A DNA stretch of 64,000 bases from Trogon surrucura (lineage: Eukaryota; Chordata; Aves; Trogoniformes; Trogonidae): NCBI GenBank assembly GCA_020746105.1, contig CM036618.1, positions 14,367,001 to 14,431,000 of the forward strand, written 5' to 3'. The notes beneath the pieces were generated by a model that worked only from the letters and a program-made list of their open reading frames with translations, had not been told where the DNA came from and made no database searches. The stretch's first letter is position 1. Each line of letters begins with the position of its first letter. A program made the translations under genes and the position numbers. Shown piece after piece: positions 25,550-37,652 of the stretch.

Positions 25550-25801
25550 AGAATCATAGAATCAGAGAATCACTAAGGTTGGAAAAAACCTCTAAGATCA
25601 TTAAGTCCAGCCATCGACCCAATACTACCATGACTACTAAACCACCTCCTGATATGCCCCGTCTACACGTTTTTTGAACACCTCCAGAGGTGGTGGCTCC
25701 ACCACTTCCCTGGGTAGCCTGGTCCAATGATTCACCACTCTTTCAGTAAAGAAATTTTTCCTAATATCCAACCTAAACTTCCCCTGGCCCAACTCGATCC
25801 C
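25550..25801 (-). mobile_element. CR1 LINE 3' end
   Basis: The piece begins with AGAATCATAGAATCAGAGAA (tail octamers), then AGGTTGGAAAAAACCTCTAA, the 3' UTR opening of an older CR1 subfamily, then the antisense C-terminal ORF2 block (CCACCACTTCCCTGGGTAGC) and TTTTTCCTAATATCCAACCT. It stops near 25801. It resembles the copies at 45710 and 56603 in subfamily. Confidence 0.9.
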
Positions 25802-27828
25802 ATATGGTTTGTCTTAAGCAGAAGCTCAGAGAAAATAATGGTGATACTCTTCTCTGGTTCTAAATGTGTAGCCATGACTTTGATTCTAAGAATCCTAAAA
25901 ACCTAAAAATGTTGAATTTTTAATACAGATATGTCTAACCTTCCAGCTATAGGTCAAATGTGGAAATAAGAACCTCAGAGACACCAAAAGACATTCACAG
26001 ACTCTGAAATCCTTCTCTCTCTCCCCAGGGCACAGACACACACAAATTTATTTTTCATGTAATTGTTGTAAAACTAAAAATCACTCATAGTTCTGTCTGA
26101 TCACATAACTGTATAGTACATAGTAGTTCCATTTAAGTTAAAATAATTCAATGTCTGTGAAACAAGGATTATATCAGCCTGATTTTACTTAAGAGAGCCA
26201 AATGTAATAACAAAAAAGAATCTTCTGTCAGTTAGCAAAGCAGTAATTTTAGGCAGGATCCAGTTGATGTGCCAGCTTAGTAGGTTCTAGCTCCAACTTC
26301 ACATTTAATCAGTGGAGGAAGACTAAACAAGCCTGTAATTGATGCTGATATATGCTACTTAGTCATCCACTAGAGAGAGAATAACCAATGGGAATCACGT
26401 TTGATCTGTCACTACTATCCACCAGAAAAAACATTAGAAACATTAGAAATAAATCATAGTGAAAAGAAGGAAGAAGAGATATCTTCTCGACAAGGCTCCA
26501 ACATACATTTATTGAGTACAGGATGCATGGCACGGATTCTCGAAATATCACTTATGTTCCAAGGCCTGGACTTCTCCTACCTAACTTGAGTAGGTTTACA
26601 CTTCTTTCTCAGTCACCAGGCATTTAGACTGAATTTTGCAATGTCATATTTTTCCCTGTTAGACTGTAACAAGACTGCATGAATCCACTTGTAGCTCAGT
26701 ATCAAAATCTGAAATTAGATGACAAATCTTCTGATACTGCCAGCCCTCATTTTAGGTGACATCTAATACTTTCAGAGAAGAACTGGAAGGTAATAACAGT
26801 GGCAGAAACAAGTCTATACATTGCAGGAACATTGGAGAGTAAGTGCAGGGCTGGCCCTCTGGAGCCATTTAGTTAACTTGAATGAAAAAGTAATGATTTT
26901 GACATGCTTGTGAAAAACCTATCATGCTGTGATTTTGTGCTATTATTTTGAAGAATTTCAGAAAATATCGATTGCTTTAACTGGAAAAATAGATTTTCAG
27001 TCTTTAATAATTTCCATTTTCCTCAAACCTAAGTTGTTACTCACAATGAAGGCTTGATTGAAACATCTTACAAAGTATACTAACTTATCTAAGATTGACT
27101 TTCACTTCAATAGGCCAAAAGGATGGAAAAAGACATCTCATTTTCAGGATTGTCAGAAAAGAAAGCCTCAACACACAAGGAAGTAAGATACAAGAAGGTA
27201 ACCTGTTTAGGCAGACAGCAATGAGCTGGAGGAACAATGGTTTTATGTGTCTGGTAATACCATGTCAACCTGGGCAATATACTTCTGAATAAACTTGAGA
27301 ATATGTTTTTTTTGGGGAAGAAATTATTGGCTGGATTTGCCTATGGCAACAACGAAGAATCAACCACAGAAAAATATTGTCTTGCATGTATCAGAGATAT
27401 GGGTTTTTACCAACACTGTGCTTCTTGGTCATGAAACGACTCTTAGTTTTCATTGCCTGCAGCAGCTACACAGAAGCAGGACACTTTAAGCTGGATTAAT
27501 AGCAGTATAAATGTTGTACATTATAATGTAAGCTGAGGCAAATAGCACAGTGCATTTAATTTCTTAGAGAGGAAGAAATAAGCCATGTTTCCCAGGAGGA
27601 GTTTGGAAGTGAGGAGGTACAATTCTGTGAAAGAGAAAAGGACAGAAACTTCAGTCACCCCGATGAAATAGGCACAGCAACTACATCAAATACTCCTGCA
27701 CAGCTGTCGACAGAAAATGCCCAAAGTCACTGGGTGCCAATGATGAGGCAGACAGGCAGGATGTTTCTAGAGGATGGAGGGGGTCTCAGCACTGGAAACC
27801 ACGTAACATTGAAACATGCGTACATGTG

Positions 27829-27950
27829 AAAGAGGAGCAGGAAATAGGATGTTTTGAGGGAAGCAGAGGAAGGAAACTGAGAGGCAGAGAAACAAGAGAA
27901 GAGGAAGAAAAGAAGAAAGCAGATGAGAGAAGAAGTGAAATTGGGAAACA
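27829..27950 (+). repeat. Purine-rich (GA) stretch
   Basis: About 120 bases are overwhelmingly A and G, built of irregular GAA, GAG and AGAGG runs with few interruptions. It is not a regular microsatellite. Confidence 0.7.
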
Positions 27951-28309
27951 GCATTATTAACTATTACTAGATTTGGGGGTTTGGCAGCTAAAAATAAAGT
28001 GGATTTTTTTTCTTGTTCTTACAGTTCCATTTAAGTCACTGATAAAGTTACTGCAGGAATGTAAAATGAGAGTTTCCCAAGACGGTTTCTGTATAAATTA
28101 AGAATTGATTTTAGAAACTGTTGTGAAACTCATGTATTCAATGGTCTGATGGCTTCTGAAGTAGTCTTAGAGAAATAAGGTAGGCTTATACTTGTGTTTC
28201 AGGCCAATGCATTCTTTCTTTGCAATTACTATTACTCTGCACGTAGAGACCCATATTTTAATGATGTCTGACATTCCATAAGAATAGATACGATGCAAAT
28301 TTCGGGGTG

Positions 28310-28325
28310 TTTTTTTTTTTTTTTT
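28310..28325. repeat. Poly-T tract, 16 bases
   Basis: An uninterrupted run of 16 T; no adjacent retrocopy recognised. Confidence 0.9.
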
Positions 28326-29605
28326 AAGTAGAATTATTTACTAAAGAATTCTTAAAAAATATAGACCATGATCAAAATAACTCACTGTATTTAACTGGCA
28401 ACAGTTTAAAATGTCAAAAAAACTCTAATCAATAACCTTTCTAGAGGGATCTAAGGCAAGATGTTGTGTCTGCAGCAGACACACACAGAGCAGTGTTGTT
28501 AGCCTATTCCTTTCTTTAAAAACAGAGTAACAGTTTTGACAACATTCACGTATCCTGGGCACAGTATCGAGCCCATCAGTGCTGCACAGTGACTCACAGA
28601 GCATGTGGTCCTCCGGCTGAAAAGCAATGGCTCAGATGTCGTGTGTGCTTCACAGTTCCTTTGCCTCCTCCAGGGTGTGTGTATGTGCGTATTCGAAAAA
28701 CACACCAGGACAAAATATCCTACGATCACATTGAATCACTCTTGCTCTTTTCTCGCACAGTTGAACATCCTGACACACAGTAAACTCAGCTGAATGGGTA
28801 TCAGGCCACAGCAACCTGCTTCTCCTGCAGGCCTGACATTTTGCTCTGAACTCCCTAAACATCGCAGCAGAGACTGGAAATGGATTACCAGGCTGTATCC
28901 TGACTTTTTCTGATCTCTCTGGATAACTTGACTTGGTATTCTTATAAGCTATGAATTAAGAAAACAGGATCATACTGACTTCATATGTACTTCACTCTTA
29001 AAAGCTTTAGTTTTTAGTCTTATGAGTCAGGAGCTTACTACACATGTTTACCTACAAATTAATTTAAGAATAAATGTGATGACAAAACACAAGATGGGAC
29101 AAATTTAATCTTAGTGGTACTAGTCTCACGCTATTGCTGATAAGACATGGCCAAGGACAGAATTTTTCCTCACAGTGTGAACTGGTTTTGATAGCCTCAG
29201 AACACGAGGGCGAGAGAAATCCTTATGCACCATAAATATCCTTCCTCTGTTTTGTGGTAATAAAGCATCATAAAAATAGTTATGACTTAGCCATCTCAGC
29301 TTCCCACCAGTTTTATTAGCTTTCTTTTAACAATTAAATGGTAATGTGACTTCAAAGGTAGAACTTAAGAGCAGCTGAACTCAGTTTCGTGCATCCAGAT
29401 CTGTATTTCAATTAGTGATGGGCTGCCTTGAAAGGCTCAGGTTTCTGTTTAGGACACAGGACCTTGCAGTGAATCCCTGCTATCACAGGCAAACATGTTG
29501 CTTACAGATTATTCATAAATACTTTACTTCATTTGGAAACAACTTTAGAAGTTGTCACGCTCTATTCCACTCTGAAAGGCACCCTAGAAGCTCATTCCTC
29601 TGCAC

Positions 29606-32011
29606 ATGATTAAGGGGCAGGCTGGCAGGAGAGATACTGTTGTGGGTGTCTATTACAGGCCACCACATCAGGGTGAGGAAGTTGATGAGGCCTTCTACAG
29701 GCAGCTGAGAGCGGTCTCACAATCACAGGCCCTGGTTGTCGTGGGGGATTTTAAGTTCCCTGGTATTTGCTGGAAGGACAACTCAGCCAGCCAGCCACAG
29801 TCCAGGAGGTTCCTCCAGTGCATCGATGATAATTTTCTGATGCAAACGGTGGAGGAGCCGACTAGGAGAGGAGCACTGCTGGACCTCATCCTCGCTAACA
29901 AGGAGGATCTGGTTGAAGCAGTAAAGGTTGAGGGCTGCCTTGGCTGCAGTGACCATGAAATGGTGGAGTTCAGGATCTCATGTAGCAGAAACAAAATAGC
30001 AAGCAGAATTGCAACCCTGGACTTTGCCAAGGCAAACTTTGGATTTTTCAAGCAATTACTAGAGAAAATCCCATGGGCAAGGCTGTTTGAAGGTAAAGGG
30101 GCCCAAGATAGTTGGTTAGCGTTCAGGGACTGCTTCTACCGTGCTCAAGATCAGAGCATCTCGACACGTAGGAAGTCAAGGAAGGGAGCCAGGAGACCTG
30201 CGTGGCTAAACAGGGATCTGCTGGATAAGCTCAAGTGCAAGAGGAGAATTTACAGATCTTGGAAGGCAGGGCTGACCACTTGGGAAGAATATAAGGCTGT
30301 TGTCCGAGGGTGTAGGGAGGCAACTAGGAAAGCAAAGGCCTCCCTAGAATTGAACCTGGCGAGAGGGGTCAAGGACAACAGGAAGAGCTTTTTCAAATAC
30401 GTGGCAGATAAAACTAACACCAGGGGCAACGTAGGCCCACTGATGAATGAGGTGGGTGCCTTGGTGACAGAAGATACAGAGAAGGCAGTGTTACTGAATG
30501 CCTTCTTTGCCTCTGTCTACTCTGCCGGAGGCTGTCCTGAGGAGCCCCGTTCCCCTGAGGCCCCAGAGGAAGTCAGGGCAGTGGAGGAGTTTGCTTTAGT
30601 CGATGAGGACTGGGTTAGGGACCAACTAAGCAATCTGCACATCCATAAATCCGTGGGTCCAGACGGGATGCATCCACGGGTGCTGAGGGAGCTGGCTGAT
30701 GTCATTGCTAGACCACTCTCCATCATCTTTGCCAAGTCTTGGGAGACGGGAGAGGTGCCTGAGGACTGGAGGGAAGCAAATGTCACCCCAGTCTTCAAAA
30801 AGGGCAAGAAGGAGGACCCGGGCAACTATAGACCGGTCAGCCTCACCTCCATCCCTGGGAAAGTGATGGAACGACTTATCCTTGGTGCCATCTCAAGGCA
30901 TATCAGGGATAAGAGGGTCATTAGAGACAGTCAACATGGCTTCACCAAGGGGAAGTCGTGCTTGACTAACCTCATAGCCTTTTACGAGGATATAACAAGG
31001 TGGATAGATGATGGCCGAGCGGTGGATGTGGTCTACCTTGACTTCAGTAAAGCTTTTGACACAGTCTCCCACAGCATCCTTGCTGCTAAACTGAGGAAGT
31101 GTGGTCTAGACTCTCGGGTAGTGAGGTGGACTGTGAACTGGCTAAGGGGAAGAAACCAAAGAGTCGTGGTCAATGGAGCGGAGTCTGGTTGGAGGCCTGT
31201 ATCCAGTGGAGTCCCTCAAGGGTCGGTACTGGGACCAGTATTATTCAATATATTCATCGATGACTTGGATGAGGGACTAGAGAGTACTATCAGCAAGTTT
31301 GCTGATGACACCAAGCTGGGAGGAGTGGCTGACACACCAGAAGGCTGTGCTGCCATTCAGCGAGATCTGGACAGGCTGGAGGGTTGGGCGGGGAAAAATT
31401 TAATGAAATATAACAAGGGTAAGTGTAGAGTCTTGCATCTGGGTAGGAACAACCCCAGGTTCCAGTATAAGTTGGGGAATGACTTATTAGAGAGCAGTGT
31501 AGGGGAAAGGGACCTGGGAGTCTTGGTGGACAGCAGGATGGCCATGAGCCAGCACTGTGCCCTTGTGGCCAGGAAGGCCAATGGCATCCTGGGGTGTATT
31601 AGAAGGGGGGTGGTTAGTAGGTCGAGAGAGGTTCTCCTTCCCCTCTACTCTGCCCTGGTGAGACCCCATCTGGAGTATTGTGTCCAGTTCTGGGCCCCTC
31701 AGTTCAAGAGAGACAGGGAACTGCTGGAGAGAGTCCAGCACAGGGCAACTAGGATGATTAAGGGAGTGGAGCATCTCCCTTATGAGAAAAGACTGAAGGA
31801 GCTGGGGCTCTTTAGTTTGGAGAAGAGGAGACTGAGGGGTGACCTCATTAATGTTTACAAATATATAAAGGGTGAGTGCCATGAGGATGGAACCAGGCTC
31901 TTCTCGGTGACAACCACTGATAGGACAAGGGGTAATGGGCTGAAACTGGAACGTAAGAGGTTCCGCTTAAACTCGAGAAGAAACTTCTCAGTGAGGGTGA
32001 CGGAGCCCTGA
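29606..32011 (+). pseudogene. CR1 ORF2 remnant: endonuclease C-terminal part plus reverse transcriptase
   Basis: An 801-codon uninterrupted frame. Residues 12-125 are the end of an APE-type endonuclease: VVGVYYRPP at 12-20, a GDF motif at 47-49 followed by Lys50 where the family has the catalytic Asn (GDFN), and CSDH at 114-117. Residues about 340-640 are a non-LTR reverse transcriptase: [18 protein letters not shown] at 407-424, motif [10 protein letters not shown] (Asp479), [11 protein letters not shown] at 534-544, and the active-site FADD at 565-568. A C-terminal region follows. The stop at 32009-32011 replaces the Trp of the VTEHW block kept in the copy at 11.6 kb; the same frame then stays open to TAG at 32096-32098. 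The first Met is only the first ATG in the truncated frame, not a real start. Such proteins nick DNA and copy the element's RNA at the site; this one lacks most of the endonuclease and cannot be functional. Confidence 0.93.
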
Positions 32012-32187
32012 AACAGGCTGCCCAGAGAGGCTGTGGAGTCTCCTTCTCTGGAGACATTCAAGACCTGCCTGGACACGTTCCTGTGTAGCATAGTCTAGGC
32101 ATTCCTGCTCTGGCAGGGGGATTGGACTTGATGATCTTTCGAGGTCCCTTCCAATCCCTAACATTCTATGATTCTATGATTCTATGT
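29609..32187 (+). mobile_element. Young CR1 LINE, 2.6 kb, 5'-truncated
   Basis: The longest and best-kept element here. Homology starts inside the endonuclease domain, so the 5' UTR, ORF1 and start of ORF2 are missing (a full CR1 is about 4.5 kb). It ends with the short 3' UTR (GGTCCCTTCCAATCCCTAAC) and three ATTCTATG octamers at 32162-32187. The 3' UTR is nearly identical to that of 11566-12089. The tail is where CR1 reverse transcriptase is thought to bind and prime, so its octamers match in all copies of this subfamily here. CR1 usually leaves no clear target duplication and none was found. Confidence 0.97.
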
Positions 32188-32539
32188 TTTCCTGTCGTCC
32201 TGCCTAAGCACACTTTGTGACCAGTCCTGTTGACTTCTTGTAGAATCAGATAACCCTTAGCTTTGTAGTTTTTTTTCTTCACACTGTTTAACTTACCTAA
32301 TGTTAAAAACCTGAAAATATTCATTCACACTTTTGCAAAGAAAAAGGTATAGAAAATATCTTCTTTTTGACATGTTGAACAACAGATGCACAGAGAGGAT
32401 ATCAGAGATGTAAGAGGCAAGTATAGACGAATCCTCCTTAAATATTTCTTATTTCAACCAGCACTTTAAGTTCAAGCTGGAAGCAACATACAGACTACTG
32501 TGATTAATAGCCCCTCTGCTATGAATCCGTTGAGCCCTT
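32188..32539. other. Spacer between young and ancient CR1
   Basis: 350 bases of AT-rich unique DNA; nothing recognised. Confidence 0.4.
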
Positions 32540-33600
32540 TGTGAATCCAGTGATAATTTTAGCTTCCACAACATCCTGTAACAACGAATTCCACAAAGTA
32601 ATTAGGCACTGTAAGGAAAAGTACTTCTTTTGTTTGTTTTAAAGGACCTGGTCACCCGAAGCTCTCTTAAAATTACAGTGGATAGTCATTCCCTAGAAAT
32701 ATTTCACGTATCTTTTCCAGTTTGATAGATCTCAATCAAATAGGTAGACTGCAATCTATAGGTAAATAGGCAGCAGGATACACCCTATTTTCAAGTGTTT
32801 CTTTTCAAAGCTAATTGGTTCTAGTTTTCTCTTATATGAATGGCAAAGTTTAACCCTCTTTGTCATCTTACAGATGGAATTACTGTAACTATACACTGAA
32901 CTCAAAACAGATTACTATAACCTCCATCAACCTTAGAAACTGATATTTATCCATTTTTTGTCTTGTTATTAATCTTTTCTTGATGATACAAAGCTTTTTT
33001 GTGTCTCATGTTACTGCGCAGCTTTCAGGAAGCCATCTGCATACACTGTTATTAAGATTTCTTTCCTGCACAGCAGCAATTTCAATATACCAATATTTCA
33101 TTATTCCAATATATTTCAATATTCTAATATTGAATTACAATACTCTGTATATATAACTAACTCTTGGGGGAGAGAGGCTGTGTGCATTACTTTGCCTTTA
33201 TCAACAACTAATTTCATATGTTTTTTTATTTTCAATCACTCAGCATCATGAGATCCTTCTACAACACTTTGCAGTCGGATTTGGCTTTAAGTACACTGAA
33301 TAATTCTGTTTTATAAGGAAACTTTATCACTGCATAATTCAACATCATTTTCAGATCATTTATGAGTATGCTGAGTGGTACCTATCCCAGCACAGATCCT
33401 GGGAGACTCACTTGATAATATCCCTCCATTTATTTCTACCTTTTGTTTCCTAATTTTAACCGATTAGTAATTCTGCAAGAAGACCTCTCTGATTCCATAA
33501 CAGGTTAAATTTCTTTGAGTCTTCAGTGATGATACAAGTCAAAATCTTTAGGAATTTCAGGCATACTGTGTCAGCTTCTTCATATGTCCATTGACATGTA
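32540..33600 (-). mobile_element. Ancient CR1/L3-like LINE, about 1.06 kb, highly diverged
   Basis: The minus strand retains the order of blocks of an amniote-wide CR1 lineage. Near 32570-32640 are TTCCACAAAGTAATTAGGCA and AAAAGTACTTCTTTTGTTTG (C-terminal region). At about 33185-33270 come CATTACTTTGCCTTTATCAA and ATCATGAGATCCTTCTACAA, then TTTATGAGTATGCTGAGTGG (antisense of the FNIFIND block, near 33360) and TTTGTTTCCTAATTTTAACC (near 33445). All frames are destroyed. AT-rich expansions such as 33078-33140 interrupt it. It is far older than the neighbouring element at 29609-32187, and its exact family needs a profile search. Confidence 0.65.
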
Positions 33601-35793
33601 TGCAAGAATCTTGACTTGAAGAGGGCAAGAAAGAAGTAAAATAGCTAGTGTTAGTACTAAGAAAAGATAAAAGTCTTATCCCTTTGGCACTCTCAATTAA
33701 AAAAAAAAAATCAAGGTCTTTACCATCTTCTTTGAAACAGATTTTCTGTTTCTCCAGTCATCATCTTCTACTGTTGCTCCCTATCAAGCATGAGAGTTTA
33801 ATGCCTTCTGGATGAAATCCTACCAGTGTCTCATAGCTTCCTTATCTCTACTGGGGGTACCCACCATGCTACAAGCAGGACAATCCATACAATCTGGTTA
33901 TCTGCATATCCATACCTTTATATCAGTAAAGAAATTTGTTCTAAAAACTGAGAGAAAATATATCCATATTTTCATCTAAAAGTTGGTTTGTTTCCCCACT
34001 TCATAGAAAGTTTACTTCTTTTGTCTGTTCATATGGCTGAGACCTTTGTATTATTTGTTTTAACTTCCTTCGCAATGACAAGCTCAGTTAGATTTCTGGC
34101 AACAGTTTTGGACTTTATTCTTAAATTTCCTGTTCTCCAATATGTAGCATTCATGATTTTTCCACTCCTTATAGAGTCTTATTATTCCTAAATACTTCTT
34201 ATGTGATTATTCATTCAATCATAAATGGAGTCTTCCCTACTAGTTTTCAATGTTATTTAAAATTCCTCCTATGCTTAAAAGAACCTGAGAGTTTAGACAA
34301 ACCTGATTGAAAAAAATTTCAGTCAGCTTCACATTTAAGTTCCTAATTTCTGCACATCTCTTGACTTCACTAGTTAGGTCTTTTAATTTCTTATATTTAT
34401 CCTCTCATTTAGGAATCTTGATCTAGTTCCTATTTATTCCTCAATGTAGTTTAATTAGAATGATCTTGATGTTGCCTAATTCAAGTTATTTTCTATGACC
34501 AAGTCTTCTATAGGATCCTTGGTTTACCAAAGCAGATTCAAAAGCAGGTTTATTCCCTATACGATCATGAAACCAGTAAGATCTAAAGCTTTCTACTAAT
34601 ACATCCAAAAATAACTGAGTTCTACCAAGATTAGTTACTCAAGTTTTTGAGTTAGTTGAATTGTTGAGAAATTACTCATTTGTTACTCATTTTATAGCTG
34701 GGAACTTTTCCCACAATGACACAATTCCCAGAAGTACTAATCACTCTAACAATTTCAAGACATTTCTATATTATATCCAATTCCGATCCTGGAAACTATA
34801 GTAGGTTCCTAACACCACCTCTAGAGAACTTGCTTTAGAGAACTTTTAAAGCAATTTTCACCCAAACTGAATGTTTGTACTCCTTCATTAAGATAGAATG
34901 CCAGTCCACTGCTTTTAACCTGAAGAATTTTAAACCTGAAGAAATTACATTTTTTCAGTGCCCTTAAGTATATTTAATTAATGATGATATTTCACAAAAT
35001 ATTTTAAATCCGTGTAATAATATTTTATTATCCAGACATGACCATCTTATTACTCAGATTCGTTGCTTTAATAGCGGAATATTGCCATTTCTTTTAAATT
35101 TCACTCTCTTTAGTGAGTCTTTAAATTGACCATTGACTATGAGACTGCAGTTTCTAGAAGTATCAACACCTTCTTTTCTCTTCCAGTCACTAGTCTGATG
35201 ACCGAGCATGCTTTTGCTTGTCATGAAAATTTTTGTCATTGGTTGGTCATTGGGATGATGCCTGTTGCCCATCTCCAAGACTCTCCTCCTATGTCCCAAA
35301 CATACAGTACAGATAAGCCAACAGAAATACATTAGTCTTTAGTAATTCAGAGCATCTTGGACTCTTGAGGGGAGAAGCAGGCTGAATATAAGGGGGATGA
35401 CATGAAAGGCATTTGGAGGAGAAGGAAAATGTTACAACAGCCTTGGTGGTATGGAAAAGGAGTGAGATGGGCAAAATAGACCATGAATCTGGTGAGGGAG
35501 AAGTGTGGTACTAAGAGATAAAGGGACTGATCAGAGGGGAGAAAACAGGACTTAGAAGTGATAGGGAGGATGCAACTGAAATTATGAGAAGGACTGGTGC
35601 AAATATGTATTGAAGGAAATTAAAAGGTACTGGAGCAACGGAACTAAGCAAAAACCTTGGATTCTGGTACTTCTACATTCTTCTGCTGTGAGCAAATATA
35701 TTTCAAACTCACTGAGGAGTGCTCTCCACTGGCTGGCCTACATGCAGAATGGCAACCTGATAGCTGAGGAACCACGTGACCTCTGGTTTAAAT
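33601..35793. other. AT-rich DNA, possibly more ancient repeat
   Basis: The region directly continues the ancient LINE in texture, but I cannot match it to a family. A purine-rich interval lies at about 35360-35610. No gene is recognised. Confidence 0.35.
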
Positions 35794-36100
35794 ATAGAAT
35801 CATAGAATCATAGAACGTTAGGGGTTGGAATGGACCTTGAAGATCATCTAGCCCAACCTCTCTGCCAGAGCAGGATCCCCTAGGAAAGCCAAACAGGAAC
35901 GCATCCAGACGGGTCTTGAATGTCTCCAGAGAAGGCAGCCTGTTCCAGTGCTCTGTCACCCTCACAGTAAAGAAAACTTTTCCTCATATTGAGGTGGAAC
36001 TTCCTATGTTCTAACTTAAACTCATTATTCATTGTCCTATTACTCGGCACCACTGAGGAGAGATTGTCTCCTTCCCCTTGACACCCTCCCCCCCTCCCAG
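35794..36100 (-). mobile_element. CR1 LINE 3' end
   Basis: Three tail octamers (ATAGAATC repeated) at 35794-35815 are followed by TTAGGGGTTGGAATGGACCT and the antisense C-terminal ORF2. Part of the expected PREVVESP block is missing near 35930, where GTCTCCAGAGAAGGCAGCCT joins two non-adjacent blocks, an internal deletion of about 30 bases. Homology fades into a C-rich run by 36100. Confidence 0.9.
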
Positions 36101-36143
36101 ATATTTGTATATGCGCATATAGGTATTTGTATACGTATATATC
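36101..36143. repeat. Two imperfect copies of a 22-base AT-rich unit
   Basis: TATTTGTATATGCGCATATA is followed after 22 bases by TATTTGTATACGTATATATC. Both contain near-palindromic centres (ATATGCGCATAT; TATACGTATA). The pair abuts the 5' end of the preceding CR1 copy. Confidence 0.7.
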
Positions 36144-36609
36144 TTGATAGATTGTTGTTATTGCTGTTGGTTGTTATTGCTATTGGAAGTTAAGTATTTG
36201 GGAAGACTTGTGCTGAAACTCACGACATTAGCAAAACATTAACACAAACATTTATCAAGTAAAGATCTACTATCTGCATAATCAATCTCTGCATGCTGCT
36301 AAATCATACATGTTGCTTTAAATCATAAAATTGCACACCATCATTTCCACAGACTGAAAGACTCCCACTATTCTATGTAGATTCTGTGCAGTCCTATGGC
36401 AAGAGCTTTTTCTCTCATTTTCAGTTTCTCTCTCTTAAACATATATACAGATAAAAGTGCATATACATACTTGTTTTCTGGTGCTGGGTACAATGCCAAA
36501 TTATTTCTCTAATAAATAAAACAAGCTTTTTTGTCTTCAGAAGGAAAAGTAATCCCTTTACAGTAGTCACTATAATATTGATATTAATTAATTTATCTCT
36601 TTAATGCAG

Positions 36610-36648
36610 ATGCAACGTACGCTTTCATCAGAGTTTAGGAGGATTGAT
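36610..36648 (+). other. Candidate 39-base microexon
   Basis: TATCTCTTTAATGCAG precedes and GAT|GTAAGT follows, both close to vertebrate splice consensus. The 39 bases are open in two of three frames (MQRTLSSEFRRID in the first) and are a multiple of three. By chance, such pairs do occur in 64 kb, so this stays speculative. Confidence 0.15.
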
Positions 36649-37017
36649 GTAAGTTTAAGTCACCATGTCTTTTGTGTTGCATGTGTTACTTTCAAAATTG
36701 CTAGTTTTAACCGAACAATGGTGATGGTAACTTCCATGACTAGTCACAGCAAATGTATTCACAAGGGCTTTCATCTCCTCTACAGCTCTACCTAACTTTG
36801 TCATCTAAGAATACCAGAAAAACCATCATATTAAAAACACTGGTATCCTCAGGTTTTCTGGATAAAACAATCAGAAATGAACAAACTCTACACAGAGGTG
36901 ACTGAGTGTAATTTTTTCTTAGAATAATTCCCTTCTGTATCACAGACCTGAGAAAAGATTATGAATGCATAAAGTTAAAATGACAGATTTTTTCTCTAAG
37001 ACTTTCCTATAAATTTT

Positions 37018-37043
37018 AAATTCAAATTTCAAATTCAAATTTC
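37018..37043. repeat. Two perfect copies of a 13-base unit
   Basis: AAATTCAAATTTC twice in tandem; each unit is itself nearly palindromic. Confidence 0.85.
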
Positions 37044-37652
37044 AGAAACTTCAAAAGAATCACTAAAATTATATGTTAAAATTAATTTTTAAATCACTTG
37101 GAACATCATTCAGTTTATCTGATGTTAACTATCTGAATGCAGTTTTATAGTCTCAGATATGTTGGCTCCTTGAGCTGTAGACACTTCTAGAAAGCACTCA
37201 GTCCTACTAAGAAAAACATCGAACATAATAGGTTTGAAATATTTTGGAGATGTTGATTTCTGTCCGCTGAGTGTAGAGGGAGCCCAAGTGGTCAGGATTA
37301 GATCACACCCATAATTTTTAAAGTGAATAATAGTTTGACAGTTTCTCCCATTGCATTCTTATATATTCACAAGACGTTGGTATTTTTGTATCATAAATTA
37401 TATTTTAAGACTGTAATAGTGACCTATCACAGGCTACTGATTGGAATCACATGTACGTTATTATCACAACCAAATCCCTCATTTTTCAGATAATGCATAT
37501 TTGTATGAGAATCAGAGAGTCAAAAGGGCTACAAAATTAAATATATTTTCCTGGTATTACATCCAAATATCTTTCTTTCATGAGGAAATACTTGTGTGAC
37601 AGCCATTGTTTTCTCCATAAAGTACAACACGCATGTCTGGGTTTTTTTTCAG

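Larger units (their letters stand above)
25802..29608. other. Unique DNA, no gene recognised
   Basis: Contains a long purine-rich stretch (27829-27950) and a poly-T run (28310-28325). A good-looking splice acceptor (TTCTTGTTCTTACAG, ending at 28024) is followed by an open stretch to TAA at about 28101, but this is too short to support an exon. Other frames are chance. Confidence 0.4.

Noticed and set aside
28025-28101. Possible terminal exon after a good acceptor
   Set aside because: Only about 25 codons, no downstream poly(A) signal in place and no other support.
29695-30051. Minus-strand frame of 118 codons and similar frames antisense to CR1
   Set aside because: Shadows of the CR1 ORF2 on the opposite strand.
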